Part shown: positions 1 to 8,117 of the stretch, one piece after another
Layout of the letters: every line of letters starts with the position of its first letter
Numbering within the stretch: position 1 is the stretch's first letter
NCBI RefSeq assembly: GCF_900112695.1
Contig: NZ_FOMT01000005.1
Span: forward strand, 619,809-683,808
DNA: 64,000 bases
Source: Paenibacillus catalpae
GTDB lineage: Bacteria; Bacillota; Bacilli; Paenibacillales; Paenibacillaceae
Reading direction: 5' to 3'
The notes under the pieces: model-generated
Told to the model about the DNA's origin: nothing
Seen by the model: only the letters and a program-made list of their open reading frames with translations
The model's database searches: none
Translations under genes and position numbers: made by a program

Positions 1-1032
1 ACCGGGATGATCAAAAAAGGCAACGAGCGTATTATGTATATGCGCGTGCCGATCTACGACGGGCCTAATGTTGTGGCTATGCTTGAAATTAACCGTGTTC
101 TCAATGAGCTGGATGATTATCTGCAAATTCTGGTCGCAGCTCTATCGGTGACGAGCGCAGGTGCTATTCTGTTTGCGATCTTCGGAACATACTGGTTCAC
201 CTCGCGTCTCACTTCGCCTATGCAGCAAATGATTAATACGATGCGTGAGATCGACAGAAGCGGGAAGCTGCGCAAGATCGAAACTTCAAGTCATGAGGAA
301 TCGGCAGAGCTGCAGCAGCTTGTTCGCGCTTTTAACCAAATGATCGACCGGCTTGACCGGACCTTCGCCAGACAAAAGCAGTTTGTTGCCGACGCTTCCC
401 ATGAGCTGAAGACCCCACTAACCGTGATCAGCAGCTATGCAAACATGCTGAAGCGGTGGGGACGCGATGATGCCAACATCCGGGATGAGGCGATTGAAGC
501 CATTGATAAAGAAGCGAACCGGTTGCAGAACCTGACGAAATCCATGCTGATGCTGGCGGAAGCTGAGCAGGAGGATTGGCTGAATCAGGAGATGTTTGAT
601 GTGGTGTTGGTTGTAGAAGAGCTGGCATTAATGCTCCAGACTACCTTCCAGCGTCCAATCCGCGTGAAAGCTTTATCGCGTTCGGTCCGGCTGTATGGGG
701 ATAAGGACAAGATCCGGCAGCTTCTGGTCATCCTGCTGGATAACGCAATTAAATACAGTAAAGATCCGATTGATGTCTCTGTCAGCTTGACGAGAAATAT
801 CGTGAAGATCGAAGTGAAGGATAAAGGAATCGGCATTCCGGAAAACGAGATTCCGCATATGTTCGAGCGCTTCTACCGCGTTGACGGGGCAAGAAGCCGT
901 GCAACCGGCGGGGTAGGTCTTGGCCTGTCGATTGCAAAGCGTATCGTCGATCTGCATGAAGGCAAGATTGATGTATTCAGCCTGCCAGATCTCGGGACGA
1001 CAATTTCGATTCAATTCAAGCAAAGAAAGTAA
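1..1032 (+). CDS. Sensor histidine kinase, 5'-truncated
   Basis: C-terminal part of a membrane sensor kinase that autophosphorylates a histidine and passes phosphate to a response regulator. The frame is open to the window edge, so the true start and most of the sensor domain lie outside. Counting from the first visible ATG (position 7), there is one membrane helix (about residues 40-64), a HAMP linker (65-118), an H box with SHELKTP (His132), an N box with DNAIKYS, a DKGIGIP ATP-lid motif, MFERFYR, and GVGLGLSIAK. This is the HAMP-HisKA-HATPase_c layout of OmpR-type partners, whose regulator gene is probably just upstream. The signal cannot be told from this fragment. The next gene starts 22 bp downstream and may be cotranscribed. 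Confidence 0.93.
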   Translation, partial: TGMIKKGNERIMYMRVPIYDGPNVVAMLEINRVLNELDDYLQILVAALSVTSAGAILFAIFGTYWFTSRLTSPMQQMINTMREIDRSGKLRKIETSSHEESAELQQLVRAFNQMIDRLDRTFARQKQFVADASHELKTPLTVISSYANMLKRWGRDDANIRDEAIEAIDKEANRLQNLTKSMLMLAEAEQEDWLNQEMFDVVLVVEELALMLQTTFQRPIRVKALSRSVRLYGDKDKIRQLLVILLDNAIKYSKDPIDVSVSLTRNIVKIEVKDKGIGIPENEIPHMFERFYRVDGARSRATGGVGLGLSIAKRIVDLHEGKIDVFSLPDLGTTISIQFKQRK

Positions 1033-1054
1033 GGGAGCAAAGGGGAGAGGTCTG

Positions 1055-1915
1055 TTGAAATACCGGGTTGCCTCTGTGCAATATAAACTGGAAGATATCC
1101 AGACGTTTGATGATTTTGCAGCACAAGTGACGCATTATGTCCGTAATGCCTCCGAATACGGGACGCAGTTTATTTTGTTCCCGGAGTTTCTGACAACGCA
1201 GCTGTTATCGATTGGCGACGATACGGGCGCAGCTTTGCCGATTGACCGTTTGCCTGAGTTTACGGAGCAGTATGAGGGCTTATTCCGTTCACTTGCAGCC
1301 GAGTACGGTGTATATATTGTAGGCGGCACGCATGTTGTTGATGCAGGAGGCGGCAAGCGCCAGAACACGGCTCATCTGTTCCATCCGGACGGAAAGATTG
1401 ACCGTCAAGCCAAAATCCATCTGACGACAACCGAGGTAAGCGAATGGAACATGTCTCCCGGAGACGGCCTTCAGGTCTTCGAAACAGCGTTTGGCACCAT
1501 TGCCATGCTTACCTGCTATGATATCGAGTTTCCGGAGATCGTCCGGATGGCGCGTGCCAAGGGAGCGGATGTTATTTTCTGTCCGTCCTGCACGGATGAC
1601 CGTCACGGCTTCTATCGGGTGCGGTACTGCTGCCATGCCAGAGCAGTAGAAAACCAGGTATACATTGTAACTACCGGTACGGTAGGGGCATTACGCAAAG
1701 TTGACTTTATGCGTGCGAATTACGGTCAGGCAGCCGTTATTACACCTAATGATATTCCGTTTCCGCCTGCGGGGATTCTGAGCGAGGGTATCATTAATGA
1801 TGATATGCTGATCGTTGCGGATCTCGATCTTAAGCTGCTGGACGATGTCCGTGCCGCCGGTTCGGTAACGACCTGGAGGGACCGTCGGACAGATCTCTAC
1901 ACGGATTGGGCCTAA
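1055..1915 (+). CDS. Carbon-nitrogen (nitrilase-superfamily) hydrolase
   Basis: 286-residue cytoplasmic amidohydrolase of the nitrilase superfamily, which cleaves non-peptide C-N bonds of small amides. The catalytic triad is visible: Glu44 (LFPEF), Lys120 (AKIHL) and Cys154 (LTCYDIEFPE). I chose the TTG at 1055 because an AGGGGAGAGG ribosome site sits just ahead (1041-1050). Upstream in-frame codons overlap the kinase gene. The following GNAT gene begins one base after the stop. Fused proteins with a GNAT and a nitrilase-type domain are known (YhcX of Bacillus subtilis), so this pair probably acts together as the split form. The substrate is unknown. Confidence 0.88.
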   Translation: MKYRVASVQYKLEDIQTFDDFAAQVTHYVRNASEYGTQFILFPEFLTTQLLSIGDDTGAALPIDRLPEFTEQYEGLFRSLAAEYGVYIVGGTHVVDAGGGKRQNTAHLFHPDGKIDRQAKIHLTTTEVSEWNMSPGDGLQVFETAFGTIAMLTCYDIEFPEIVRMARAKGADVIFCPSCTDDRHGFYRVRYCCHARAVENQVYIVTTGTVGALRKVDFMRANYGQAAVITPNDIPFPPAGILSEGIINDDMLIVADLDLKLLDDVRAAGSVTTWRDRRTDLYTDWA

Positions 1916-1916
1916 C

Positions 1917-2576
1917 ATGCGAAAGCAATTGTACGTCATTCATGACGGTATACCAACAGAAGCAATTATCCGTTCCTATACTTCGCAAGACTTTAAGGGA
2001 TTGATTGCCGTACAGAGTGAATGCTTCCCGCCTCCATATCCGGAAGAGCTGTGGTGGAATGAGGAACAGTTAACCGAGCATATTACCCGTTTCCCTGAAG
2101 GAGCGCTATGTTGTGAGATTGGCGGCAGAGTGATTGGCTCCATGACAGGTCTAATCGTGGATATGACGCAAGAACACGAGGCTCATAGCTGGGAGCAGAT
2201 CACAGACAGCGGCTATATCCGGAATCACAATCCGAACGGTGATACCTTATACGTTGCGGATATTTGCGTCATCCCGGAATACCGGAAGGCAGGCATCGGC
2301 AAATGGCTGCTTCAGTCCATGTACGAGACTGTCGTACATCTTGGCCTAAAGCGTCTGCTTGGCGCCGGAAGAATGCCGGGCTACCACCGCTGCGCGGCAG
2401 AAGAAACGCCGGAGCAGTACTTCGACAAAGTGATTAAAGGAATCTATAAAGATCCCGTCATTACGTTTCTTCTCCGCTGCGGCCGAACGCCTGTCGGTAT
2501 TGCAGCAGACTATCTGGACGATGAAGAATCCTGCAATTACGCTGCTTTGATGGAATGGCGCAATCCGTTCCTTTAG
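1917..2576 (+). CDS. GNAT-family N-acetyltransferase
   Basis: 219-residue GNAT-fold protein expected to move an acetyl group from acetyl-CoA to an amine. The core has the usual pattern: strand VADICVIPEYRKAGIGKWLL with the R-x-x-G-I-G acetyl-CoA loop (residues about 112-128). It starts one base after the hydrolase stop, so the two are translationally coupled. In fused homologues the acetyltransferase-like part is linked to the hydrolase, so the role may be to supply or modify the amide substrate; this is inference. No product-specific motif is recognised. Confidence 0.82.
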   Translation: MRKQLYVIHDGIPTEAIIRSYTSQDFKGLIAVQSECFPPPYPEELWWNEEQLTEHITRFPEGALCCEIGGRVIGSMTGLIVDMTQEHEAHSWEQITDSGYIRNHNPNGDTLYVADICVIPEYRKAGIGKWLLQSMYETVVHLGLKRLLGAGRMPGYHRCAAEETPEQYFDKVIKGIYKDPVITFLLRCGRTPVGIAADYLDDEESCNYAALMEWRNPFL

Positions 2577-2617
2577 GTTTAGGTTAATGCTATTAATCTT
2601 TCGACTTCGAAATTTGT

Positions 2618-2773
2618 AGCCCGTGCGGGCACGGAGAGGAAGCTTGGAGCTTTCGGAGCGGGAGCGTCCGCCTTTGTTTTTGAAAGTCTACCGCAGCCAA
2701 CTTTAATTGGATGACATTCAAAAACAACACTGGCCGAAAGCCCAAGCATCCTCATAGTGCCAGCCCCACGGCT
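2618..2773. repeat. Long imperfect inverted repeat (~156 bp) between two GNAT genes
   Basis: Three matched blocks face each other around a centre near 2696: AGCCCGTGCGGGCAC (2618-2632) against GTGCCAGCCCCACGGCT (2757-2773), GAGGAAGCTTGG..CTTTCGG (2636-2656) against CCGAAAGCCCAAGCATCCTC (2734-2753), and TTTGTTTTTGAAAGTC (2673-2688) against GACATTCAAAAACAA (2713-2727). It fills most of the 220-bp gap. It lacks a terminal T-run, so it is not a plain terminator. A MITE-like or REP-like element, or a hairpin RNA, would both fit. Confidence 0.6.
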
Positions 2774-2796
2774 ATCCAGAGAGAGAGGAAATAATC

Positions 2797-3468
2797 ATGC
2801 AATACCACCGAATTACTTCCATCAACGATCCTTACTTCGCCTCCCTTCACGCGCTGCTCAAACGGATTTTCCCGCCTGAAGAAGTATTGGCTTATGAGCT
2901 TTGGAAAGAGCCTCTTGAAGATCCTGGCATCCATGTTTATGTCGCAATAGACAACGGAGAGGTTGTAGGTTCGACCGAGTACCGCTACTATCCGGAGCTG
3001 CGTGTAGCGATGACCGATTTTACGATCATCGGAGTGGCGAACAAGGGAATCGGACGCTTCCTGATGCGGAGCCGCGAGAAGGACTTGGCCAGACTGGCCC
3101 GTGAATCCGGTACAGCACCAATCGGCATGTTTGCCGAGATTTACAACCCGTACGAAAGCGGAGAGCATGAGTTTGGCGGAGTGACGCCCATGAATCCATT
3201 TATCCGTCGTGAAGTACTGTCGCATATCGGCTACAAAATGATTAACTTCCCGTATGTTCATCCTTCATGGGAGCATACAGGTGAAGCTGTAGAAGGGCTT
3301 AATCTTTGCTTCCTGCCGGTTGATGAAGAGCTGTCTTTTATTCCGGCTTCCCTTGTTGTTCAGTTCCTTGAAGGCTATTATTCTGCACTTCCGAATAAAC
3401 CGCAGCAGTGGCTGGATATGGTGGAAGGATTGCGCGGACGGGACCAAATCGAGCTGCTGCCGATATGA
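2797..3468 (+). CDS. GNAT-like acetyltransferase
   Basis: 223-residue protein with a degenerate GNAT-like core: an N-terminal RIFPPEEVLAYE segment, YVAIDNGEVVGSTEYRY (beta strands 3-4), and a central helix-loop with NKGIGRFLM in place of the classical R-x-x-G-x-G/A. The C-terminal half is long for the family. The start is the ATG at 2797, preceded by GAGAGAGGAAATAATC. Its stop codon overlaps the start of the next gene (ATGA), so it is cotranscribed with the PhnP-like hydrolase. Substrate unknown. Confidence 0.72.
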   Translation: MQYHRITSINDPYFASLHALLKRIFPPEEVLAYELWKEPLEDPGIHVYVAIDNGEVVGSTEYRYYPELRVAMTDFTIIGVANKGIGRFLMRSREKDLARLARESGTAPIGMFAEIYNPYESGEHEFGGVTPMNPFIRREVLSHIGYKMINFPYVHPSWEHTGEAVEGLNLCFLPVDEELSFIPASLVVQFLEGYYSALPNKPQQWLDMVEGLRGRDQIELLPI

Positions 3469-4247
3469 TGACCATTACATTCCGCGGAACAGGGGATGCG
3501 ATGGGCGTGCCGCGAGTCTATTGCGACTGCGAGATATGCAGCGAATCGCGTGCGGGTGGTGTTAACCGTCGTTACCGCTCCCTTGTTCAGCTTGAAGCAG
3601 CAGATTTTGGTACGATGATGATCGACTGCGGGCCGGACTGGGGAAAGCAGATGGAAGCTGCAGGTTTGCGGTTTGTGAACCGTATTCTTGTAACGCACGC
3701 TCACTTCGACCATATTGGCGGTTTGCCCGAATGGGCAGATGCCTGCCGCTGGTTGGGCGTGAAGGGTGAAGCGTATGCACCTGCTGAAGTACTAACGGAA
3801 ATTACTCAACGTTTTCCGTGGCTGGGAAGGAACATTACGTTTATCCCGATCGATCAGCCTAGTTACTTCGGAAGCTGGGATGTGTCCGCCTGGAAAGTGA
3901 ACCATGGCAAGAACGGTTACGCGTATGCTTTTCGGTTTGACCAGCGGGAGTCAGGCGTATCATGGGCATATTGTTCCGACTCCATCGGTCTTACCGAAGA
4001 GCAGCAGAAGCCTCTTTATGGACTTGAACTACTTGTCCTCGGCACAAGCTTTTACAAGGAAAACTTCCCTTACGAGACGCGGTCTGTGTATGATGTGACG
4101 GAGGCGCTTGAACGGCTTCCCGTGTGGAAGCCGAAGCGTACGCTGTTTACTCATCTGTCGCATGATATTGATTTAAGAAAAACCTATTCGATTCCTGCCC
4201 ATGCTGCATTTGCGTCTACCGGTTTGGAAGTTTCTGTAGGTGAATAG
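3465..4247 (+). CDS. MBL-fold metallo-hydrolase, PhnP-like
   Basis: 260-residue metallo-beta-lactamase-fold hydrolase. The metal site HAHFDH is near residues 74-79, and the later histidines are in VNHGKNGY and FTHLSHD. An N-terminal GTGDAMGVPR segment followed by a paired-cysteine DCEIC motif is typical of the PhnP branch, which are cyclic phosphodiesterases with an extra zinc site. Actual substrate here is not established, and no phosphonate genes are adjacent. Two ATG codons in a row (3465 and 3468) could start it; both overlap the upstream stop and there is no separate promoter. Confidence 0.83.
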   Translation: MMTITFRGTGDAMGVPRVYCDCEICSESRAGGVNRRYRSLVQLEAADFGTMMIDCGPDWGKQMEAAGLRFVNRILVTHAHFDHIGGLPEWADACRWLGVKGEAYAPAEVLTEITQRFPWLGRNITFIPIDQPSYFGSWDVSAWKVNHGKNGYAYAFRFDQRESGVSWAYCSDSIGLTEEQQKPLYGLELLVLGTSFYKENFPYETRSVYDVTEALERLPVWKPKRTLFTHLSHDIDLRKTYSIPAHAAFASTGLEVSVGE

Positions 4248-4248
4248 A

Positions 4249-4278
4249 TTGACAAAAGGTAATCCGTTAGCGTACATT
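4249..4278 (+). promoter_or_regulatory. Candidate sigma-A promoter with overlapping dyad
   Basis: TTGACA (4249-4254) and TACATT (4273-4278) are separated by 18 bp. A perfect 11-bp dyad, AATCCGTTAGC (4261-4271) and GCTAACGGATT (4288-4298), covers the spacer and the expected start point. That is the usual place for a repressor operator. The dyad could also form a hairpin in the RNA. Nothing but the structured region and mutS2-like gene lies downstream. Confidence 0.45.
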
Positions 4279-4316
4279 GTGTGTATAGCTAACGGATTTA
4301 GCTATTTAATAGCATT

Positions 4317-4346
4317 TTGCTTTATTCCGGAAGGGGAAATTTTAAT
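4317..4346 (+). promoter_or_regulatory. Candidate promoter for the structured RNA
   Basis: TTGCTT (4317-4322) and TTTAAT (4341-4346) with an 18-bp spacer. Transcription would start near 4353, just ahead of the GTTCTTAACTC closing stem, giving an RNA of about 200 nt up to the terminator at 4557. Each box matches consensus at four or five positions. Confidence 0.35.
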
Positions 4347-4352
4347 GTTTGC

Positions 4353-4557
4353 TGGTGTTCTTAACTCCTAATTGGATAGATCGGACTTGTTAGATAAGCT
4401 TGAACGGCTTGCGTGTGCAAATTTGCATCAGTACGCATGCTTCTATTGCGACGTCTTCTGACAAGGACCGGTGCCATGAGTTAAGAACATGAGGATTTCC
4501 GCCTGAATGCTATTCGGCAGCGGCCAATCACCGTGCTCTTGCAGCACGGTTTTTTTA
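4353..4557 (+). ncRNA. Putative structured non-coding RNA ahead of mutS2-like gene
   Basis: A stretch of over 400 bp without a credible ORF. A perfect 11-bp closing stem joins GTTCTTAACTC (4358-4368) and GAGTTAAGAAC (4478-4488). Inside, CGG-A-CTTGT (4382-4390) pairs with ACAAG-GA-CCG (4461-4470), and GCGT..ACGC around a TGCAAATTTGCA core (4411-4436) forms an apical arm. The region therefore folds as a long interrupted rod and ends at an intrinsic terminator (4530-4557). The size and rod shape recall 6S RNA, but no diagnostic sequence was recognised. A cis-acting leader is the alternative. Confidence 0.45.
4530..4557 (+). terminator. Intrinsic terminator of the structured RNA
   Basis: ACCGTGCT (4530-4537) pairs with AGCACGGT (4543-4550) around a five-base loop and runs into eight T residues. 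It ends any transcript started at either promoter upstream, before the mutS2-like gene. Confidence 0.85.
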
Positions 4558-4601
4558 CGTGCTGATGAGCATATAACGGGATTGGTGTATGCCGGACCGT
4601 C

Positions 4602-4642
4602 AACAGGAATGGAACGCTTCTGCGTTCTGTTCCTGTTTTTTT
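4602..4642 (+). terminator. Second intrinsic terminator ahead of mutS2-like gene
   Basis: AACAGGAA-tg-GAACGC pairs with GCGTTC-tg-TTCCTGTT and is followed by seven T residues. It lies only about 45 bp after the first terminator and 32 bp before the ATG of the next gene. It could be an attenuator, or it insulates the gene from the RNA locus. Confidence 0.8.
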
Positions 4643-4674
4643 ATACCCAAAAACAGATAAAGGAGCATCTAAAC

Positions 4675-6624
4675 ATGAACGAAGCGGTATTTCAAAGACT
4701 GGAATATGACAAATTGAAAAATAAAATGATCGACTACACGGTATCCCCTGCAGGCCGTATGCTTGCTGAACGCCACGTGCCCAGCATAAACCGTAATCAA
4801 ATCAGAGCATGGCTGAATGAGACGGAAGAGGCTTCGGCCTTGCTGGCGACAGGCGCAAGCGTTCCATTGTCAGCCATGGAGGGGATCGATACATTCCTGG
4901 CTTTGCTGGGCAAAGGCCGCATCTATACGGAAACGGAGCTTGATCAGCTGTTAGCCTGGCTTGTATCCATTTCCCAGATGAAGCGTTACATGGACAACAA
5001 GCGAATGATTGCACCTACGATAGCTGCCTATTCAGATTCCATGAATGATTGCCCAACTCTCCGGCAAGAGCTGGACCGCTGTATCCGTTATGGCCGTCTT
5101 ACGGATCAAGCCAGCCCCGATCTTGGAACGATCAGGCGCCATCTGATTGTTGTTGAGGATAAAATTCACAAGAAGCTGGAAGCTTCGCTTTCCAAATATA
5201 AATCAGCGCTGCAGGATCCGATCATAAGCAAGCGCAGGGGACGTTCCGTTATTTCGGTCAAACGGGAGCACCGGAAGCTGGTTCCCGGTACCGTATGGGA
5301 TGAATCGGCAAGCGGTCAAACCTTGTTTGTCGAGCCGATTGATGTAGCGGAGCTGCAGCAGGAATGGCAGGAGTGGTCGGCCGAAGAAGAGCGGGAGAGA
5401 ACGATTATTTTATCCAGATTGTCGGATCAAGCAGAGCAATACAAGCTGGAGCTGCTTCAGAACCGGGAAGCGATGGCATCATTTGATTTCATGCTGGCCA
5501 GAGGCAAGCTGTCGCTCTCCTATAACGGTCAGCCTGTAACCCTATGCGATGAGCCTATGATCAAGCTCGTCGAAGCCCGCCATCCTCTGCTTGGCCATCA
5601 AGCAGAACCGATCCATGTGGAGCTTGGCAAGCGATGGAAGCAGCTTATTATTACGGGTCCCAACACTGGAGGCAAAACCGTAGCGTTGAAGACTATAGGA
5701 GTACTTGCGCTGCTTGTTCAATCCGGCTTGCTTGTGCCGGCATCGCCGGAGAGCCGGTTTGGCGTCTTCCGACATATTATGGCGGATGTAGGTGACGGGC
5801 AAAGTTTGGAGCAGTCGCTTAGTACGTTCTCCTCGCATATTGCCGTTTTGAAGGAAATGCTGCATGCCGCGGATGACCACACCATTATTCTGCTGGATGA
5901 ACTGGCAGCAGGGACCGATCCGGGCGAAGGGATTGCCTTGTCCATTGCGGTGCTGGAGGAATTGCTGAAGCGCAAAGCATTAACCGCGGCGACAACACAT
6001 TTTAACGAGATTAAGAAGTTTGCTTCCAGAACTGCCGGCTGCATGAATGCGAGAATGGCCTTTGATGCCGAGACTCTTCGTCCGCTGTACCGTTTGGAGA
6101 TCGGGGAAGCGGGTGAAAGCCACGCCTTTGCTATAGCGAGACGTTACGGGCTGCCGGAGCATGTGATGCTGCGGGCTGAGAAGCTAGCCGAAGGCAGGGT
6201 GGAGATCCGGCTGGACGAATCAGCTGGGGAAGAAATAATAACAAACCTGGAAAGCAAAGATCGGTTGGAACAAGAAGAAGCTAAACAGCCTGTCACGCCG
6301 ACTAATCCAAAGGAGAAATCCCCGGCGCTAGAATATAACAAGGGAGATGCGGTATGGATTTATCCGCTGAAGCGTGCAGGGATTGTTTTTCAGCCGGCTG
6401 ATGAGCGGGGAGAAGTGATCGTACAGGTACAGGGGAAAAAGATGGCGTTCAACCGAAAGCGGATCAAACCCTATATCAGCAAGGAAAAGCTGTACCCGGG
6501 CACGGATTACGATATGGATATTGTGTTCGACTCGAAGGAGAACCGGAAGAAGCGGAAGCTGATGAACCGCAAATATGTAGAGGGCTTAACGATAGAGACG
6601 AAGCCGGATGTAATCGGGGAATAA
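4675..6624 (+). CDS. MutS2-like ATPase lacking the Smr domain
   Basis: 649-residue P-loop ATPase of the MutS2 family, which binds branched or non-B DNA and stalled-ribosome substrates rather than mismatches. It shows a helical core (1-300), Walker A GPNTGGKTV (328-336), the MutS signature DVGDGQSLEQSLSTFSSH (371-388), Walker B IILLDEL (404-410), and a C-terminal KOW-like segment (about 555-600). Canonical MutS2 is about 780 residues and ends in a Smr nuclease domain; this one stops before it. It is either a paralogue or a lineage-specific short form. The start is the ATG behind AAAGGAG (4659-4665); longer in-frame starts would run through the terminators. Confidence 0.88.
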   Translation: MNEAVFQRLEYDKLKNKMIDYTVSPAGRMLAERHVPSINRNQIRAWLNETEEASALLATGASVPLSAMEGIDTFLALLGKGRIYTETELDQLLAWLVSISQMKRYMDNKRMIAPTIAAYSDSMNDCPTLRQELDRCIRYGRLTDQASPDLGTIRRHLIVVEDKIHKKLEASLSKYKSALQDPIISKRRGRSVISVKREHRKLVPGTVWDESASGQTLFVEPIDVAELQQEWQEWSAEEERERTIILSRLSDQAEQYKLELLQNREAMASFDFMLARGKLSLSYNGQPVTLCDEPMIKLVEARHPLLGHQAEPIHVELGKRWKQLIITGPNTGGKTVALKTIGVLALLVQSGLLVPASPESRFGVFRHIMADVGDGQSLEQSLSTFSSHIAVLKEMLHAADDHTIILLDELAAGTDPGEGIALSIAVLEELLKRKALTAATTHFNEIKKFASRTAGCMNARMAFDAETLRPLYRLEIGEAGESHAFAIARRYGLPEHVMLRAEKLAEGRVEIRLDESAGEEIITNLESKDRLEQEEAKQPVTPTNPKEKSPALEYNKGDAVWIYPLKRAGIVFQPADERGEVIVQVQGKKMAFNRKRIKPYISKEKLYPGTDYDMDIVFDSKENRKKRKLMNRKYVEGLTIETKPDVIGE

Positions 6625-6637
6625 ATGCTTCGCCCCG

Positions 6638-7279
6638 TTAATCTTTACTCTGGATAACAAGAAGTGTACCGGTGCGGACGGTTAGAGTACCGACAGGGTC
6701 TGCAAGAATGTTGCTTATTCCAAGGGATTGACCGATCCGCAGCGTTGCTTCATGAAGCGGGTATGCAAAGCCGTGCAGGGTAATTCCGGTTACCTCCTCG
6801 GACAGGGGCAGAAGCGAAACATGGCTGTATTCGCCTTGATGCAGCTGGACCGATCCTTCCTGCGCAAGTGAAATGGTATTATTCGCATCCGTTATAGAAG
6901 CCGGGATGCCTTGCTCCAGTGCCAGCTTCAGCAGATGGACATTCGCGAGCGAATGGTCAAAGCGGCTTCCCAATGCACCAAGCATTCTAATCTCGGACGG
7001 CGATTGGTCCAGCGCATATCGGAAGGCCAGCTCGGTGTCTGTATAGTCCTTGTCTATCGGATCGTATGTGATTGTCTCCCTGCTGATGGAACGGATAAGC
7101 TCCAGTTGCTCCGGGGTTACGGAATCGAAGTCGCCAAGCGCGAGATCCGGCGTGAATCCGTTCTGTACGAGGAACAATGCACCGCGGTCTGCGCCAATTA
7201 ACAGATCTCCGGGGCTGATATAGGTACGTACCCAATCGCCTAATCGACCGCCTGTACAGATAATAATCCGGTTGTTCAT
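6638..7279 (-). CDS. thiN: Thiamine pyrophosphokinase
   Basis: 213-residue cytoplasmic enzyme transferring pyrophosphate from ATP to thiamine to make thiamine pyrophosphate, the cofactor of the pyruvate dehydrogenase and transketolase encoded elsewhere in this window. Family motifs are visible: GADRGA (active-site aspartate), LALGDFDS, and DYTDTELAFRYA, followed by LGALGSRFDHSLAN. The C-terminal beta domain binds thiamine. The ATG at 7279 has GAAAGGAAATGTGAAC in front, and the extra 36 codons upstream look hydrophobic and unlike the family. It converges on the mutS2-like gene with only 13 bp between the stops. Confidence 0.92.
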   Translation of the reverse strand: MNNRIIICTGGRLGDWVRTYISPGDLLIGADRGALFLVQNGFTPDLALGDFDSVTPEQLELIRSISRETITYDPIDKDYTDTELAFRYALDQSPSEIRMLGALGSRFDHSLANVHLLKLALEQGIPASITDANNTISLAQEGSVQLHQGEYSHVSLLPLSEEVTGITLHGFAYPLHEATLRIGQSLGISNILADPVGTLTVRTGTLLVIQSKD

Positions 7280-7493
7280 GTTCACATTTCCTTTCGTCTT
7301 ATATAGTGCTGAAGCCAGTATAATGCGAATGCCGGGTATAAAACTAGATTTTTGTGAAAAAAGAACGAAGAAGGGTAAAAGAAGCAATTGTCAAACCGGA
7401 TATCCGCGGCTAAAATGATGAAGGACATACCCGACAGGAGTGGCGGAACGTACGCAAATGGACGGTCATCATGGAAGCGGAGGAGTAGGGAGC

Positions 7494-8117
7494 TTGGACA
7501 TCTTTGGCGTTTTCAGTATTATCGGCACGGTTGCTTTTGCAGTCAGCGGCGCGATCGTAGCCATGGAGGAAGAATACGACATTCTTGGCGTATTCGTGCT
7601 TGGCCTTGTGACCGCGTTTGGAGGCGGGGTCATACGTAATTTGCTGATCGGCCGGCCGGTTACGACATTATGGAATCAGGGAAGCTTGCTGGAAATAGCT
7701 GTTATCGCCATGACGATAGCATTCCTGCTGCCTGTATCCTGGATTAACAAATGGAAAAAAAGCGAATCATTCTTTGATGCGATCGGGTTGTCAGCCTTCG
7801 CTATTCAAGGTGCTTTATATGCTACCGAGATGAATCACCCGATCAGCGCTGTACTTGTAGCCGCCATGCTTACCGGGATTGGCGGCGGCATCATCCGCGA
7901 TGTGCTGGCGGGACGGAAGCCGCTTGTGCTTAAGGATGAGATCTATGCGGTGTGGGCGATGCTCGCAGGCCTGGCTGTAGGTGAAGGCTGGTTCCATACA
8001 ACGCTGGAGCTTTTGGTTCTGTTCGTTATTGTTATCGTGTTCCGCATGCTGTCGGTTTACTACAAATGGAGACTGCCTCGCCGGTCGCTTAAACAGAAGG
8101 AGGGTGGCATCATATGA
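7494..8117 (+). CDS. TRIC / YadS-type (UPF0126) membrane protein
   Basis: About 207 residues with seven predicted membrane helices in two repeats. Each repeat has the family glycine motif: TAFGGGVIRNLLIG and MLTGIGGGIIRDVLAG. Members of this family include trimeric intracellular-cation-type channels and some predicted amino acid transporters; the substrate here cannot be assigned. I favour the TTG at 7494, because GGAGGAG sits eight bases ahead and homologues begin close to LDIFGVFSIIGT. In-frame GTG 7440 and ATG 7458 are alternatives adding up to 18 residues. The stop overlaps the next start (ATGA). Confidence 0.83.
   Translation: MDIFGVFSIIGTVAFAVSGAIVAMEEEYDILGVFVLGLVTAFGGGVIRNLLIGRPVTTLWNQGSLLEIAVIAMTIAFLLPVSWINKWKKSESFFDAIGLSAFAIQGALYATEMNHPISAVLVAAMLTGIGGGIIRDVLAGRKPLVLKDEIYAVWAMLAGLAVGEGWFHTTLELLVLFVIVIVFRMLSVYYKWRLPRRSLKQKEGGII

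Noticed and set aside
4300..4660. T-box leader or known metabolite riboswitch ahead of the MutS2-like gene
   Set aside because: The conserved T-box sequence (AGGGTGGNACCGCG) is missing, and no other known aptamer core is present.
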